From: Corynebacterium freiburgense
Lineage (GTDB): Bacteria; Actinomycetota; Actinomycetes; Mycobacteriales; Mycobacteriaceae
DNA length: 64,000 bases
Direction: 5' to 3'
NCBI RefSeq assembly: GCF_030408815.1
Contig: NZ_CP047355.1
Span: 2,728,001 to 2,792,000 of the forward strand
Below, piece by piece: positions 54,075 through 63,252 of this stretch (its first letter is position 1; each line of letters starts with the position of its first letter). Position numbers and translations under genes: made by a program. Under the pieces are notes generated by a model. The model was not told the DNA's origin. It saw only the letters and a program-made list of their open reading frames with translations, and made no database searches.

Positions 54075-55700
54075 TTAATCACACCGAACAATCGGTGAAG
54101 GATCGTACTTTGTTTGTGTTGTTTGGCGGGAAATTTCCGCACCATTAAGGTCGCGGATAATTCGTGTATCGGAGGTAGTGAACCCCGGCGCCCCTTCTGA
54201 AGGTGAGCATTTTGGCCCAGAAACCTTCACCGTATGGGGTGAAGTCTGCGCCCAGCGACCACCTGGAACTGATTCCACTTGAACTGTCTTCACACCCATC
54301 AGTCGGACTGTTACGTTCGAAGCGTCCGCGCTTGCTCGAATAAGCACAGGATGTGGTGATGTATTACGGAATTGCAGATCGATCTGCCCTTCAAATACGG
54401 TGGCCTCACGTCCCGCTGGATAGCGGGAAATATAGTAGCTGTGAGGTGTGTGAGTTACATCCTCCATACCAGCGAAATAGGATGCGTTATACAGTGTTGT
54501 AGCAAACTGACTAATGCCACCACCAACTGCGGTATCAGCCCGACCATTAAGGATAATTCCAGATTCCACAAAACCTTGGGCTGTGCCTCGCGGACCCGTC
54601 CATTCATTCAGTGAAAATACGTCGCCAGGCGCGACCACGGCACCATTGACTATTTCAGCCGTGCGGCGAATATTTACACCCGATGCAGCTGAAAAACCAC
54701 CGGTAGTAAATTCTCCAACAACCTCATCAAAGGTGGCGCTTTCAGCTTGCGCGGTAGTGAATGTAGCTGGTTCATCGATATATACGGCATCAAACTCTCG
54801 CTCACCATTCGCAAGAATTCGTTTATCCAGGTCTTTAAGCGCAATATCCCAATCGATCCGCACACCATCCTCATGAGGAACAACCCCTCCAGGTGTAATT
54901 TGGGCATTCTTTTTAGGCTTTTCGGATTTACCAATCCCTTCAGCAAAAATATTTCGCGCGATTTCTGGATTGACCACGCCTTTAAGGGTCTTCCCTTCCG
55001 GCACAAAGGTCACCACTTCCCCCATCCTATCTGGTGGAATAATGCCTTCAGCATCGCGGCCTTTGAGCACTACCGGGCCCGAAACTGCACTTTTTGCTTC
55101 TTTTGCTGCAACAGCATCGACGATATCTTTTGTAATTGCTGGATCCGTGGTAGGAGCTTTTATGGTCACACCAGCTGGATTCACCCAGTCTTCTTGAATA
55201 ACTTGAAGCATTTCGGCACTGGTCTTTTGACCAATAATTGGATCAGTGACTTTCACTTCTCCGCCTTCGAGGACAATCACACCGTCGGCGGGGTCACGAG
55301 AGAGCTCATCGGAGAGCCGAGCCACAGTGACGTCGAAAAGCTCCTTATTGACCTTACTTACAATGGGAACTTCATGAGCAAAGGGAAAGGGATTGAATCC
55401 CCGCGTACCAGCCGACTCAATCGTTTTTTTCCAGTCAGGCTCCAACCCAGCCTCAGGCGGCGCGAAAGTTGCTTTCATATCATTGGACTTAACCTCCACC
55501 TTGGTTGGAGTTTTAGCAGACTGAAGCCGCTTCTCAGCTTCGCTTGGGGTTAAGCCGCCAATACTCACGCCAGCCACGGTCGCGCCACGTGGAATAGTGC
55601 CACGTGACAGCAGGAAATCCGCCCCGTAAACAAGGATGGACAACACAAAAAGTCCGATCAAGAGGCCAAACACGATGAGTGAGGTCTTCGATGCACGCAC
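54075..55700 (-). CDS. VanW-family membrane-anchored protein
   Basis: About 541 residues. N-terminal membrane anchor (TSLIVFGLLIGLFVLSILVY) then the YoaR-type repeats starting IPRGATVAGVSIGGLTPSEA, a long extracellular region, and a VanW domain: GDVFSLNEWTGPR, AVGGGISQFATTLYNASYFA, HTPHSYYISRYPAGREATV. The C-terminus contains a GPKCSPSEGAPGF motif and ends in a Cys-Asp. The start is uncertain: the frame opens with TTG at 55754; GTG 55700 puts the anchor at a normal distance, but neither has a good ribosome binding site. Function in the wall is likely but unproven. Confidence 0.82.
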   Translation of the reverse strand: MRASKTSLIVFGLLIGLFVLSILVYGADFLLSRGTIPRGATVAGVSIGGLTPSEAEKRLQSAKTPTKVEVKSNDMKATFAPPEAGLEPDWKKTIESAGTRGFNPFPFAHEVPIVSKVNKELFDVTVARLSDELSRDPADGVIVLEGGEVKVTDPIIGQKTSAEMLQVIQEDWVNPAGVTIKAPTTDPAITKDIVDAVAAKEAKSAVSGPVVLKGRDAEGIIPPDRMGEVVTFVPEGKTLKGVVNPEIARNIFAEGIGKSEKPKKNAQITPGGVVPHEDGVRIDWDIALKDLDKRILANGEREFDAVYIDEPATFTTAQAESATFDEVVGEFTTGGFSAASGVNIRRTAEIVNGAVVAPGDVFSLNEWTGPRGTAQGFVESGIILNGRADTAVGGGISQFATTLYNASYFAGMEDVTHTPHSYYISRYPAGREATVFEGQIDLQFRNTSPHPVLIRASADASNVTVRLMGVKTVQVESVPGGRWAQTSPHTVKVSGPKCSPSEGAPGFTTSDTRIIRDLNGAEISRQTTQTKYDPSPIVRCD

Positions 55701-55959
55701 AGAAACAACAGTACCGCGTAAGCTGAGATGACATAAGAATCTGGCACCCCCCAAAAAACTTCCACCAATATAGAAAGGCCTCAGGTATTCTTGTCAGGAC
55801 CCCACCAAATAGGGATATACACTGCAGGTTTACTATGTATACCGTGCAATGCATTGTTCCAAACCAACTCAACGGATAATGTTAAATAATCCTCCAAATC
55901 ATGACGGAAGCTGAGCGTCCCGCCCAACATCACCTTAAAAGGCTAGGAAGGAGAGCGTG

Positions 55960-56157
55960 ATGGCATTTGATTCTGATTCTCTAACTCGTCGATCCATCGG
56001 GCCGGCGCTTGCCAGCGCAGTGATTGGCGTGGTACTCGGGGTGGCAGCCATCGCCGGAATAGCTGAGCTTTCTCAACCCAATGCCGTACCACTGCAAAGT
56101 GGTGAAAGTGTAAAGGATCCACTCCTCGGCGGCGCGGAGTACGGTTCGCGGAAATAG
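55960..56157 (+). CDS. DUF2613 small membrane/secreted protein
   Basis: 65 residues with one hydrophobic segment (IGPALASAVIGVVLGVAAIAG) and the tail DPLLGGAEYGSR typical of the family. GGAAGGAG sits five bases before ATG 55960; a GTG three bases earlier is possible. In mycobacteria the DUF2613 peptide Rv0236A precedes aftD, and here an AftD-like gene follows after 17 bases, so the pair is conserved. Function unknown. Confidence 0.85.
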   Translation: MAFDSDSLTRRSIGPALASAVIGVVLGVAAIAGIAELSQPNAVPLQSGESVKDPLLGGAEYGSRK

Positions 56158-56174
56158 CTATCAATACGATTTCT

Positions 56175-59051
56175 ATGCATCGCCTTGGTTGGGTGCTGCT
56201 GACCCTCTTGTGTTTTGTGCAGTCACCAGGACTAACGGCCGCCGATACCAAGCATGATTTGGCAGCAAACCCGGCAGGTTTTTTAGCAGGTGCGCTTTCT
56301 GCATGGTCGGATACCTTTCCCCTCGGACAAGTGCAAAACCAGGCATATGGCTATCTGTTCCCACAAGGGCTCTTTTTCTTACTCACAGACCCCCTTCCTG
56401 ATTGGATTGCACAGCGACTTTGGTGGTCGTTGGCATTATGTATAGGTTGGTCTGGATTTTTAAAACTTTGCGAGACCCTAGACCAGGGCAATCAACTTGG
56501 AAGGTTCCTTGGCGCCGCGGCTTTTGTACTCTCACCCCACACACTCACCACACTTGGTGCAATATCGTCAGAAACGTGGCCGACCATGTTGGCGCCATGG
56601 GTTGTAGTAGGTGTGCTTGGCCGAAACCCTTGGGTGGCGACACTCGCCGTCGCTTGTATGGGCGCGGTAAATGCTACGGCAACATTGGCAGCATGCATTC
56701 CTGCCGGAATAATTGCACTTTGGCAACGCCGTTTTTTTGTGTGGGTGCCATGGTGTTTGGTGAGCCTCTGGTGGATTATTCCGCTGCTTGTCCTGGGAAA
56801 ATACGCACCACCATTTACCGACTATATTGAAAACGCTGCGGTAACCACGCGCTGGCTGAATCTTACAGAGGTACTTCGCGGCACCACGAGTTGGACACCG
56901 TTTGTGTCTACCGAACGGATTGCGGGGCACCAGCTTGCGGTTTCCGCAGAGTTTATTTTGCTCACCTGCGCAGTCGCCGGACTGGGAATGTTTGGGTTGC
57001 GGCGATTACACCCAGTATGGCGGGTAATGTTCCTTATTGGCGTATTGGTATTGGCTGGCAGTTTCCATGCCTCCGCCCTGCTCGATGGCCCACTAGTGGC
57101 ACTGCGCAACGTACATAAATTTGATCTTTTAGTGCGCCTACCATTGTGTTTGGGGCTGGCTACGCTTCCTTTTGCAGTCCGGTGGGAGTCGCGTCGCGAC
57201 GCCGCGTACCTAATGTGCGTACTCTGCGTCGCCACATCCCTGGCTCCGGCGTTTCGATTACTACCAGAAGGCTCTTACCCAAAGGTCCCCGAATACTGGA
57301 GCGAAGCGGCAGATTGGCTTAATAAAAACGCCCAAGATACCCGAACCATGATCCTCCCTTCCGCACAATTCGCCCGATTTAACTGGGGAAATACCCGCGA
57401 TGAGCCGCTACAACCACTCTTGGAAGTGCCGTGGGTAGTACGGGACGCTATTCCCCTAGTACCACCGGAAGCAATTCGCGGTTTGGATGGCATAAGTAGT
57501 GTTGAGGATCCGTTCACTGCTGCTCGACGCCTCGGCGTGGGCATTGTGGTGATTCGGAAAGACCTGCTAGGCAAACATAACCTTCCGGACTACAAAGGTT
57601 TAAAGGTACACAAGTTCGGAAAAATCGATATTGTTGAACTTGATAGAAACGCAGACATGCAGGTCACCGAGACAAAGCCTGTCAAGGTGGCTGGCGGTGG
57701 CGAAGTCCTTGCTCTTCTTGATCAAGTTAACGGCTACCAACCACGTGAACTGGTTTCCGAAAACGCCGACATTGTTACGGACACCCCAATGCTGGTTGAA
57801 CGGAACTTTGGCCGCGTGGAAGGCGCCGTCTCCGCGCCCTTAACCAAAAACGCAAGGGTTCGCGATTATGTATCCGCCGGGCCACGAACAATATTGGAAA
57901 CTACTGGACCAAAAATCTCCGCATCCTCGGCGGGGGACAGTATCCACCAGCTAGGCTGGGCCGATCCAGCAAGGTCGGTGAGCGCGGCCGTCGATAAGCA
58001 AGAAAGTACGGCATGGTTCCCCATAGGTCGAGGGTGGATTGCACTACACGGCGATTTCCATGACCCCATAGTAAAAATCCGTGGCACACGCCGAATGGAA
58101 GTAATAGTCAACGGCAAACCCGAAATCTTACGCGCAGGGAAAACCGAACATATCCAACTCCTGGGCGAAATTTCCACTGTGCGTGTCGACGTCTCGCACG
58201 GCGGCATCGCCGAATTCAGCATTGAGGGCGAAGAAACCACCCACCGTGTTGTGGTACCCGATACTTCACCGGATGTACAACAATTCGTGTTCCAGCGAGT
58301 ATTCGTACCCACCGGTATGATCCTGCGCCGCTTTACCGCACCGCGCGATATGGAAGTAAACCTTGACTGTAAACACCCAATAACCTTGGACGGCGTAGAA
58401 CACGAATGCGGCTCATCGATCCAGCTCAAACAAGGTAAACACGATCTTGCAACCCATAGCGACTGGGTCACACTTACTACCCCAGGCTTTTCCCCTGAAC
58501 CCGGACCACGACTCTTAATCACCGGCCGCGCATACAACCCCGGCATGCATGCCTACCTTGGTGACAAAGAACTCACACCCATACAAATCGACGCCGCCAC
58601 CCAAGCCTTCAAACTCGAACACGGCAAACCCGAAGATGTCAGATTCGAATTCGCCGGCGATAAACCCTACCGATACGGGCTGGCTGGTGGAGGCGCACTC
58701 GCAGCGGTTGTACTGGCTGTTTTGTACTGGTTCCACAGACGAAGAAAGCGGCTGGCACCCCTAGCTATTATCCCTTGGCGACACAGCAGGTTCCTCTGGA
58801 TCCTCTCCGCCGCAGTCGCCGGAATCACCGCCGGACCCGTGGGTGCATTAGCTTCAATTGCAGGATCACTCGCCCGCAACCGATACTTCACCCTGCTTGG
58901 TATCGGCTTCGCCGGACTCTGGCTAGCCCACGCCCCCTGGCCAGAAATCGGATACGCTGGCGACCGCAACTTCCTCGCCTGGGCCTGCTGTATCTCCCTC
59001 GGAGCACTAGCGCCTGTGAACCTGCCGAAGTGGAAGTGGAGGAAGGGTTAG
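56175..59051 (+). CDS. aftD: AftD-like arabinofuranosyltransferase (GT-C)
   Basis: Large membrane glycosyltransferase, 958 residues. The N-terminal half has about ten membrane helices with the first-loop motif AADTKHDLAANPAGFL, which carries the GT-C acidic residue, and QNQAYGYLFPQGLFF. The second half is a large extracytoplasmic part with beta-rich carbohydrate-binding segments, then a few C-terminal helices (LAGGGALAAVVLAVLYWF onward). AftD adds arabinofuranose branches to arabinogalactan/lipoarabinomannan in mycolata. It is shorter than the mycobacterial enzyme, as expected for corynebacteria. Context with DUF2613 supports the call. Confidence 0.88.
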   Translation: MHRLGWVLLTLLCFVQSPGLTAADTKHDLAANPAGFLAGALSAWSDTFPLGQVQNQAYGYLFPQGLFFLLTDPLPDWIAQRLWWSLALCIGWSGFLKLCETLDQGNQLGRFLGAAAFVLSPHTLTTLGAISSETWPTMLAPWVVVGVLGRNPWVATLAVACMGAVNATATLAACIPAGIIALWQRRFFVWVPWCLVSLWWIIPLLVLGKYAPPFTDYIENAAVTTRWLNLTEVLRGTTSWTPFVSTERIAGHQLAVSAEFILLTCAVAGLGMFGLRRLHPVWRVMFLIGVLVLAGSFHASALLDGPLVALRNVHKFDLLVRLPLCLGLATLPFAVRWESRRDAAYLMCVLCVATSLAPAFRLLPEGSYPKVPEYWSEAADWLNKNAQDTRTMILPSAQFARFNWGNTRDEPLQPLLEVPWVVRDAIPLVPPEAIRGLDGISSVEDPFTAARRLGVGIVVIRKDLLGKHNLPDYKGLKVHKFGKIDIVELDRNADMQVTETKPVKVAGGGEVLALLDQVNGYQPRELVSENADIVTDTPMLVERNFGRVEGAVSAPLTKNARVRDYVSAGPRTILETTGPKISASSAGDSIHQLGWADPARSVSAAVDKQESTAWFPIGRGWIALHGDFHDPIVKIRGTRRMEVIVNGKPEILRAGKTEHIQLLGEISTVRVDVSHGGIAEFSIEGEETTHRVVVPDTSPDVQQFVFQRVFVPTGMILRRFTAPRDMEVNLDCKHPITLDGVEHECGSSIQLKQGKHDLATHSDWVTLTTPGFSPEPGPRLLITGRAYNPGMHAYLGDKELTPIQIDAATQAFKLEHGKPEDVRFEFAGDKPYRYGLAGGGALAAVVLAVLYWFHRRRKRLAPLAIIPWRHSRFLWILSAAVAGITAGPVGALASIAGSLARNRYFTLLGIGFAGLWLAHAPWPEIGYAGDRNFLAWACCISLGALAPVNLPKWKWRKG

Positions 59052-59107
59052 TTAGACGAAAGCGGAACGAGACGTAATGCTCAAGCTGTGCAATCGCCTC
59101 GTCGCAT

Positions 59108-59541
59108 TCAATGTCCCCCCGACCTGATCTCAACTTTATCGCCAGTATTCATCGTGCCGCATTGTGTGGCAGATGCTGCGAGATTCTTTGTAGAAATTGA
59201 GCTACTTGCATCACTCGAGTTATTCGAACCCCCTCCCGGCTTGTAGTCAGTCACCGGGCTTGTCAAGGAAACCCGCCGATCCTTGCCACTGATCATAAAT
59301 ACACCACCTGCGGACGAACATTCGAATTTATCATCTGCAGTGCCTGCACACATCACATCGTTCGACGTCCACCTCCTTCAGCGTTTCCGATACGCTCGAC
59401 GCTATTTCAGAACTGGACGTTTTTGCTAATTCTGTCGCTTTATCTTGTGAGGATGCTTTTAGAGTCCTGGATTGTTCCACAGGTCGTAAACAATAGTGTT
59501 ACTAGTGCCGCAATTGGCGCGAGTTTCCGAACTGTTTTCAT
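59108..59541 (-). pseudogene. Small lipoprotein gene with two frameshifts
   Basis: ATG 59541 (after AGGAAAGGATTAAAAAT) starts MKTVRKLAPIAALVTLLFTTC, a clear lipoprotein signal with TTC lipobox, but the frame stops 11 residues later. A second frame continues KASSQDKATELAKTSSSEIA through SETLKEV, and a third gives SNDVMCAGTADDKFECSS down to EIRSGGH at 59108. The composition (Ser/Lys-rich linker, then small Cys-containing domain) is coherent, so one protein of about 145 residues has been broken by two indels. Confidence 0.65.
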
Positions 59542-59742
59542 ATTTTTAATCCTTTCCTATTTATTGCGCTTGTTTAATTCAGTTCTTTAACTGCCGCTTG
59601 CTATTTGTTGTAACAATATATAATTTAGTAAACTCGTTTCAGGGCAAAATTCTTACATTCCCCCTCGATCGTGATTACCTGGGCAAACCGAACCGATCTA
59701 CATGCGCCAAAATCCACTGAAAGCTTAGCTGAAGTGGAGAGA

Positions 59743-59932
59743 TGTCACGAATTCCATTTTTCGAAGCCGTTCTGATGGAATTTGCGACAAGAAATTAGAT
59801 TGCATACATCCATTCACCTGGGATCTGTCACGAATTCCATTAAATTGAAGATTTTTATGGAATTTGCGACAATTTTGGCCATATTTTGTCACAAATTCCA
59901 TTAATTTTCGTTAAAAAATGGAATATGTGACA
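59743..59932. repeat. Second array of three 46-47-bp palindromic hairpins
   Basis: Copies at 59743-59789, 59826-59871 and 59887-59932. Arms TGTCACGAATTCCAT / ATGGAATTTGCGACA and TGTCACAAATTCCAT / ATGGAATATGTGACA are the same family as at 14654. The last two copies are again separated by 15 bases containing GGCCAT and enclosed by a longer inverted repeat (CATCCATTCACCTGGG on the left, CCCAGGTGGATG on the right). Start-to-start distances are 83 and 61, mirroring 61 and 82 in the first array. Confidence 0.85.
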
Positions 59933-59977
59933 GTCCCCAGGTGGATGCTCGCATACAAGACAAATTGCGATACAAAA

Positions 59978-61006
59978 TCACAGAAACCACCAGCACACGA
60001 ACCCCAAGAAAATTCCCAGACGCAGGCCAAACAGGTGATACATCAGAACGTCCTGTGGAATTATAATGCCAATGCCCGTATCGAAATCTTGCCCGCTGAG
60101 ATTTTCACGAATTCGAGGTTGGGCCCGCCGATAGCCAATCTGAAATGTCGCAAGGAAGGCACTGACCGAAGCCATCAGCAGATTGGTGGGATCCAAAAGA
60201 AAAATAACCACCAATACAGAAACAAAAGAATGTACGACTAGAACTATATGAGGCCAACAAGTATTGATGCCAATTCGGCGAAAATCAGCACACCGGTAAA
60301 AACCTGCTCCAAGTATTCCCCAACTCACAAGAAAAATCACCGTAAAACCAGGCCAAAACCTAACCAGCACCACGATCAAAAGTAACTGGATCAGACCAAT
60401 GGCCAAAAGATAGGAGCGTCGAAAAGCTCGTCGAAAGAATAATTTCCAAATTGAGGAAGTTGGCGAATGGTTGTCTTGGGTTTTCTGTTCCCTCCAATTC
60501 GCGGCCAGACCATCTGAGATTAATTCAGAGTCTGGCACACTCCATAGAGCCGAAGAAATCAAGCGAGTACGGCCTGCCCGTAAAAGTGGAGGTAAGGCAA
60601 CTTTTACACGGAAGCAAAATAACAATCGAATCCCCGCTGTAATCACAGCGCCAATAAGCAAGCAATCAACCGTAGCCCCCAAGAGTGAACCAAACAGAGT
60701 AAAAAGAACAAGTTGAATCCAGGAGTCTTTATCGAACGCACGTAAGGATTTCATTGGACGGTGTTTGTAAATCCACTGGGGCTCAGACCTTGCCCGCAGC
60801 GGAAAAAGAAATTCAGTAACCCAGGAAGCGAGTATGGCCACCAATAGCAGGGCTAACACAGCAATAGGAAGTTCCGCAGGGCTAAAGACCTGATTCGATT
60901 GTTTGTTTAACCAGAGGATCAAGCTGGCGAACGCTCCACCGATCCAAAGTAGAGCAAAAACCCAATACAATAGATCAGATAATCGGACGAGAACTTGCCG
61001 AATCAT
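59978..61006 (-). CDS. ABC transporter membrane protein
   Basis: 342 residues with eight or more hydrophobic segments and no recognisable specific family; a soluble Arg-rich loop (about 170-195) sits in the middle. Its start overlaps the stop of the adjacent ATPase gene by four bases, so the two form an exporter-like ABC pair. Substrate unknown; the neighbourhood deals with envelope assembly. Confidence 0.7.
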   Translation of the reverse strand: MIRQVLVRLSDLLYWVFALLWIGGAFASLILWLNKQSNQVFSPAELPIAVLALLLVAILASWVTEFLFPLRARSEPQWIYKHRPMKSLRAFDKDSWIQLVLFTLFGSLLGATVDCLLIGAVITAGIRLLFCFRVKVALPPLLRAGRTRLISSALWSVPDSELISDGLAANWREQKTQDNHSPTSSIWKLFFRRAFRRSYLLAIGLIQLLLIVVLVRFWPGFTVIFLVSWGILGAGFYRCADFRRIGINTCWPHIVLVVHSFVSVLVVIFLLDPTNLLMASVSAFLATFQIGYRRAQPRIRENLSGQDFDTGIGIIIPQDVLMYHLFGLRLGIFLGFVCWWFL

Positions 61007-61569
61007 AGACTAACCACAGCGTCGCAAGCAGCAAGCAGTGTCGCAGAATGTGTTGCAATAACTATCAGTGTTCCTTCGTGTGCACGTTCGGCTAGTTTTT
61101 CTGCAAGGAACTCCACCCATGAAGAATCCAGGTGACGTTCTGGTTCATCAAGCAGTAGGAAGTCAGCTTTATTTTCAAATTGGCTCGCAAGGTAGACACG
61201 TTGGCGTTGCCCACTGGAAAGTGTTGTTGGGAATCTGTTTACTAAATCTTTGAGTTTCCAGGTTTCTATAGTGTATTCATAATCCAGTCCTTGCCTGTTA
61301 GCGAGCAATATAAGATGTTCACCCACCGTAAGGTCTGGGAGAAACACAGGCTCTGCTATTCGAATAGAAAAACCGACAGCGGGCTCTTTACCAGATAAAA
61401 AGACACCACCACTTACAGGTTCCAATTCACCCGAAATGGTTTGTAATAGAGTTGATTTTCCGGAGCCATTAGGGCCAGCAATTGCATACAGGTGACCATT
61501 GTGAAATCGTTGGTGCACTTCACCGACTGGCACCCCGTGGTGTCCGAAAACGCAATCTACCTGCAACAT
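61003..61569 (-). CDS. Small ABC transporter ATPase
   Basis: 188 residues, near the lower size limit for an ABC domain. Walker A GPNGSGKST, signature LSSGQRQRV, Walker B FLLLDEPERHLD, switch IVIATHSAT. The Q-loop position reads GFSIRIAEPVFLPDL, where Gln appears replaced by Glu. It ends within the start of the membrane partner gene. Probably exports or flips an unknown substrate. Confidence 0.82.
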   Translation of the reverse strand: MLQVDCVFGHHGVPVGEVHQRFHNGHLYAIAGPNGSGKSTLLQTISGELEPVSGGVFLSGKEPAVGFSIRIAEPVFLPDLTVGEHLILLANRQGLDYEYTIETWKLKDLVNRFPTTLSSGQRQRVYLASQFENKADFLLLDEPERHLDSSWVEFLAEKLAERAHEGTLIVIATHSATLLAACDAVVSL

Positions 61570-61578
61570 ACTGCAATA

Positions 61579-62631
61579 CTAGTGGGTATCGGCGCTATGA
61601 AGCTTCTCCGGTTGGAGACGAACCCACAAATCCGTTGGGATTGTGAATTTACGCCCTGGTTTTTCCACCAAGATATAACTTGCAGCAGAAACAGGAATAG
61701 TGAGGGCGATGGTAAGGAGCACCACAGGCCAGAAGTGACCGTCGAAATGCCTAATACCAAGAATTGGAAATACCATTGAAAGCCCAGCTAAATGCCAGAG
61801 GAAAAACGAGTAAGACCACTCACCAAGTTGCTCAAGAAACTTCGGTGCCCAAGCACCTGGAGATAAGGTGTAAGGCAGCACAACGCACGCAGCAAATACA
61901 GCACCAGCACAAACGCGGCGCAGGAATTCAATTGGGCTCGGATGTATCAATCCTGGAGGACCAAACCATGGCTGGGCTGCAACCCAAAGAGTAAGTGCCG
62001 CTAAGCACCACCACAGTAATCGTTTTTTCATAAGGCGTCGTATTTGCCACGGAACACCGCGATGTTGAAACTCTGCGGCAAAGATCCCAACGCTAAACCA
62101 CGAAAGGAATGCGGGCGGCCAGATCTGTACGTTAATGGATTCAATGGATTGCACAAAGGGGAACCACGGCCAACCCAAACTAAGCAAAGTGAGTGCTAGA
62201 ACCCATTTCCATCCCAATCGATATAAAAACGGAAGCACTAAGTAGAAGGCGACTTCAACGCACAGCGACCATAAATGCGTGAGGCCTGGATGCAACGCCT
62301 GAGGAACATACAATTGGGTTAATGTAAGATTCGCAAAAATCGTGGAAATCGAAGCTCCATACGCCTCCGGCAATAACAACAACACAACGAACACCAGTAC
62401 TACGTAAGCGGGCAGGATGCGGGAGGCGCGGCGTCGATAATAGCCTGGTGTTGGGGGCCGCCATAATAAAAAAGCCGAGAGGGCAAAAAAGACCGGCACA
62501 AAGAAATCGAAACGATCCAAAACGCCTGTTGTAGTGCCGGTTTGAAAGGCCGCGTGGGTAAATACAATGCCCACCGCCGCCACGGCGCGCAACGCTTGAA
62601 GCTGGGGGTTGTAGGATTGAGGGGCCCGCAT
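61579..62631 (-). CDS. Acyltransferase-3 family membrane protein (OafA/TmaT-like)
   Basis: About 350 residues and ten membrane helices. N-terminus PQLQALRAVAAVGIVFTHAAF holds the R-x10-H signature of membrane acyltransferases, and SLCVEVAFYLVLPFLYRLG is the second family motif. ATG 62631 fits the first helix; the frame upstream to 62757 runs into the divergent gene. In corynebacteria a protein of this family (TmaT) acetylates trehalose monomycolate for export, and its mycobacterial counterpart Rv0228 lies beside a DUF3068 gene as here. TmaT identity is therefore plausible, not proven. Confidence 0.82.
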   Translation of the reverse strand: MRAPQSYNPQLQALRAVAAVGIVFTHAAFQTGTTTGVLDRFDFFVPVFFALSAFLLWRPPTPGYYRRRASRILPAYVVLVFVVLLLLPEAYGASISTIFANLTLTQLYVPQALHPGLTHLWSLCVEVAFYLVLPFLYRLGWKWVLALTLLSLGWPWFPFVQSIESINVQIWPPAFLSWFSVGIFAAEFQHRGVPWQIRRLMKKRLLWWCLAALTLWVAAQPWFGPPGLIHPSPIEFLRRVCAGAVFAACVVLPYTLSPGAWAPKFLEQLGEWSYSFFLWHLAGLSMVFPILGIRHFDGHFWPVVLLTIALTIPVSAASYILVEKPGRKFTIPTDLWVRLQPEKLHSADTH

Positions 62632-62655
62632 TACCCGAAGTTTAGAGGAAAACGC

Positions 62656-63252
62656 ATGTCCTACCGCACTCTCGCTGCTGGGGCGGCACTTTTGGGTTGC
62701 CTCGCCATCGCTCCCACGGTAGTGCACCAAGTGTACCGTGCCGAACCTGTGATGCACTCAGTGCTGGTAGGACCTGAGGGATCGCTGGAAACGAACATAA
62801 CCTTAGGGGAGCCAAGTAAAAAAGGGCGGATAAAATTAGACGTCTCCCGTTCCGATGGATTTAGTGAGACCGTCGAGTTATTGCAAGCCAACGCCTACCC
62901 TGCAGAAGGCGGAGGTTTAGAGTACATGTTCCCCACAAATACTGAGCGACGTTCGTACCCTTGGTCAGATGAAAAACCGGTAGATTACGTTGATGCGGAA
63001 TATATCAATGACGTCAAAGTATATAAATTTGCCAACGAACAAACTTCCGTCTGGGTCGAACCAAAGTCCGGAACATTAGTAGACTTACACACTCATGGCG
63101 CACGCTGGGATGAGGCCACAAAACAACGCCAATGGGACGTCGCTTACCCGCATATTAGGGCGTTAAAAATCCTCGACGTTACCCGCTACTTCGGATTCCT
63201 CATTGCCGCAGGTCTCATCATTACTGGCGTGGTGCGAAAAATGCGCTCATGA
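62656..63252 (+). CDS. DUF3068-type membrane protein, short form (Rv0227c-like)
   Basis: 198 residues from ATG 62656 (GAGGA six bases upstream). N-terminal helix LAAGAALLGCLAIAPTVVH, an extracytoplasmic domain (VDYVDAEYINDVKVYKFANE, TSVWVEPKSGTLVDL) and a C-terminal helix (FGFLIAAGLIITGVV). The pattern of a loop between two membrane anchors fits DUF3068/PorA-type proteins, though it is shorter than mycobacterial Rv0227c. Only 24 bases separate it from the divergent acyltransferase start, so promoters must lie within the genes. Confidence 0.72.
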   Translation: MSYRTLAAGAALLGCLAIAPTVVHQVYRAEPVMHSVLVGPEGSLETNITLGEPSKKGRIKLDVSRSDGFSETVELLQANAYPAEGGGLEYMFPTNTERRSYPWSDEKPVDYVDAEYINDVKVYKFANEQTSVWVEPKSGTLVDLHTHGARWDEATKQRQWDVAYPHIRALKILDVTRYFGFLIAAGLIITGVVRKMRS

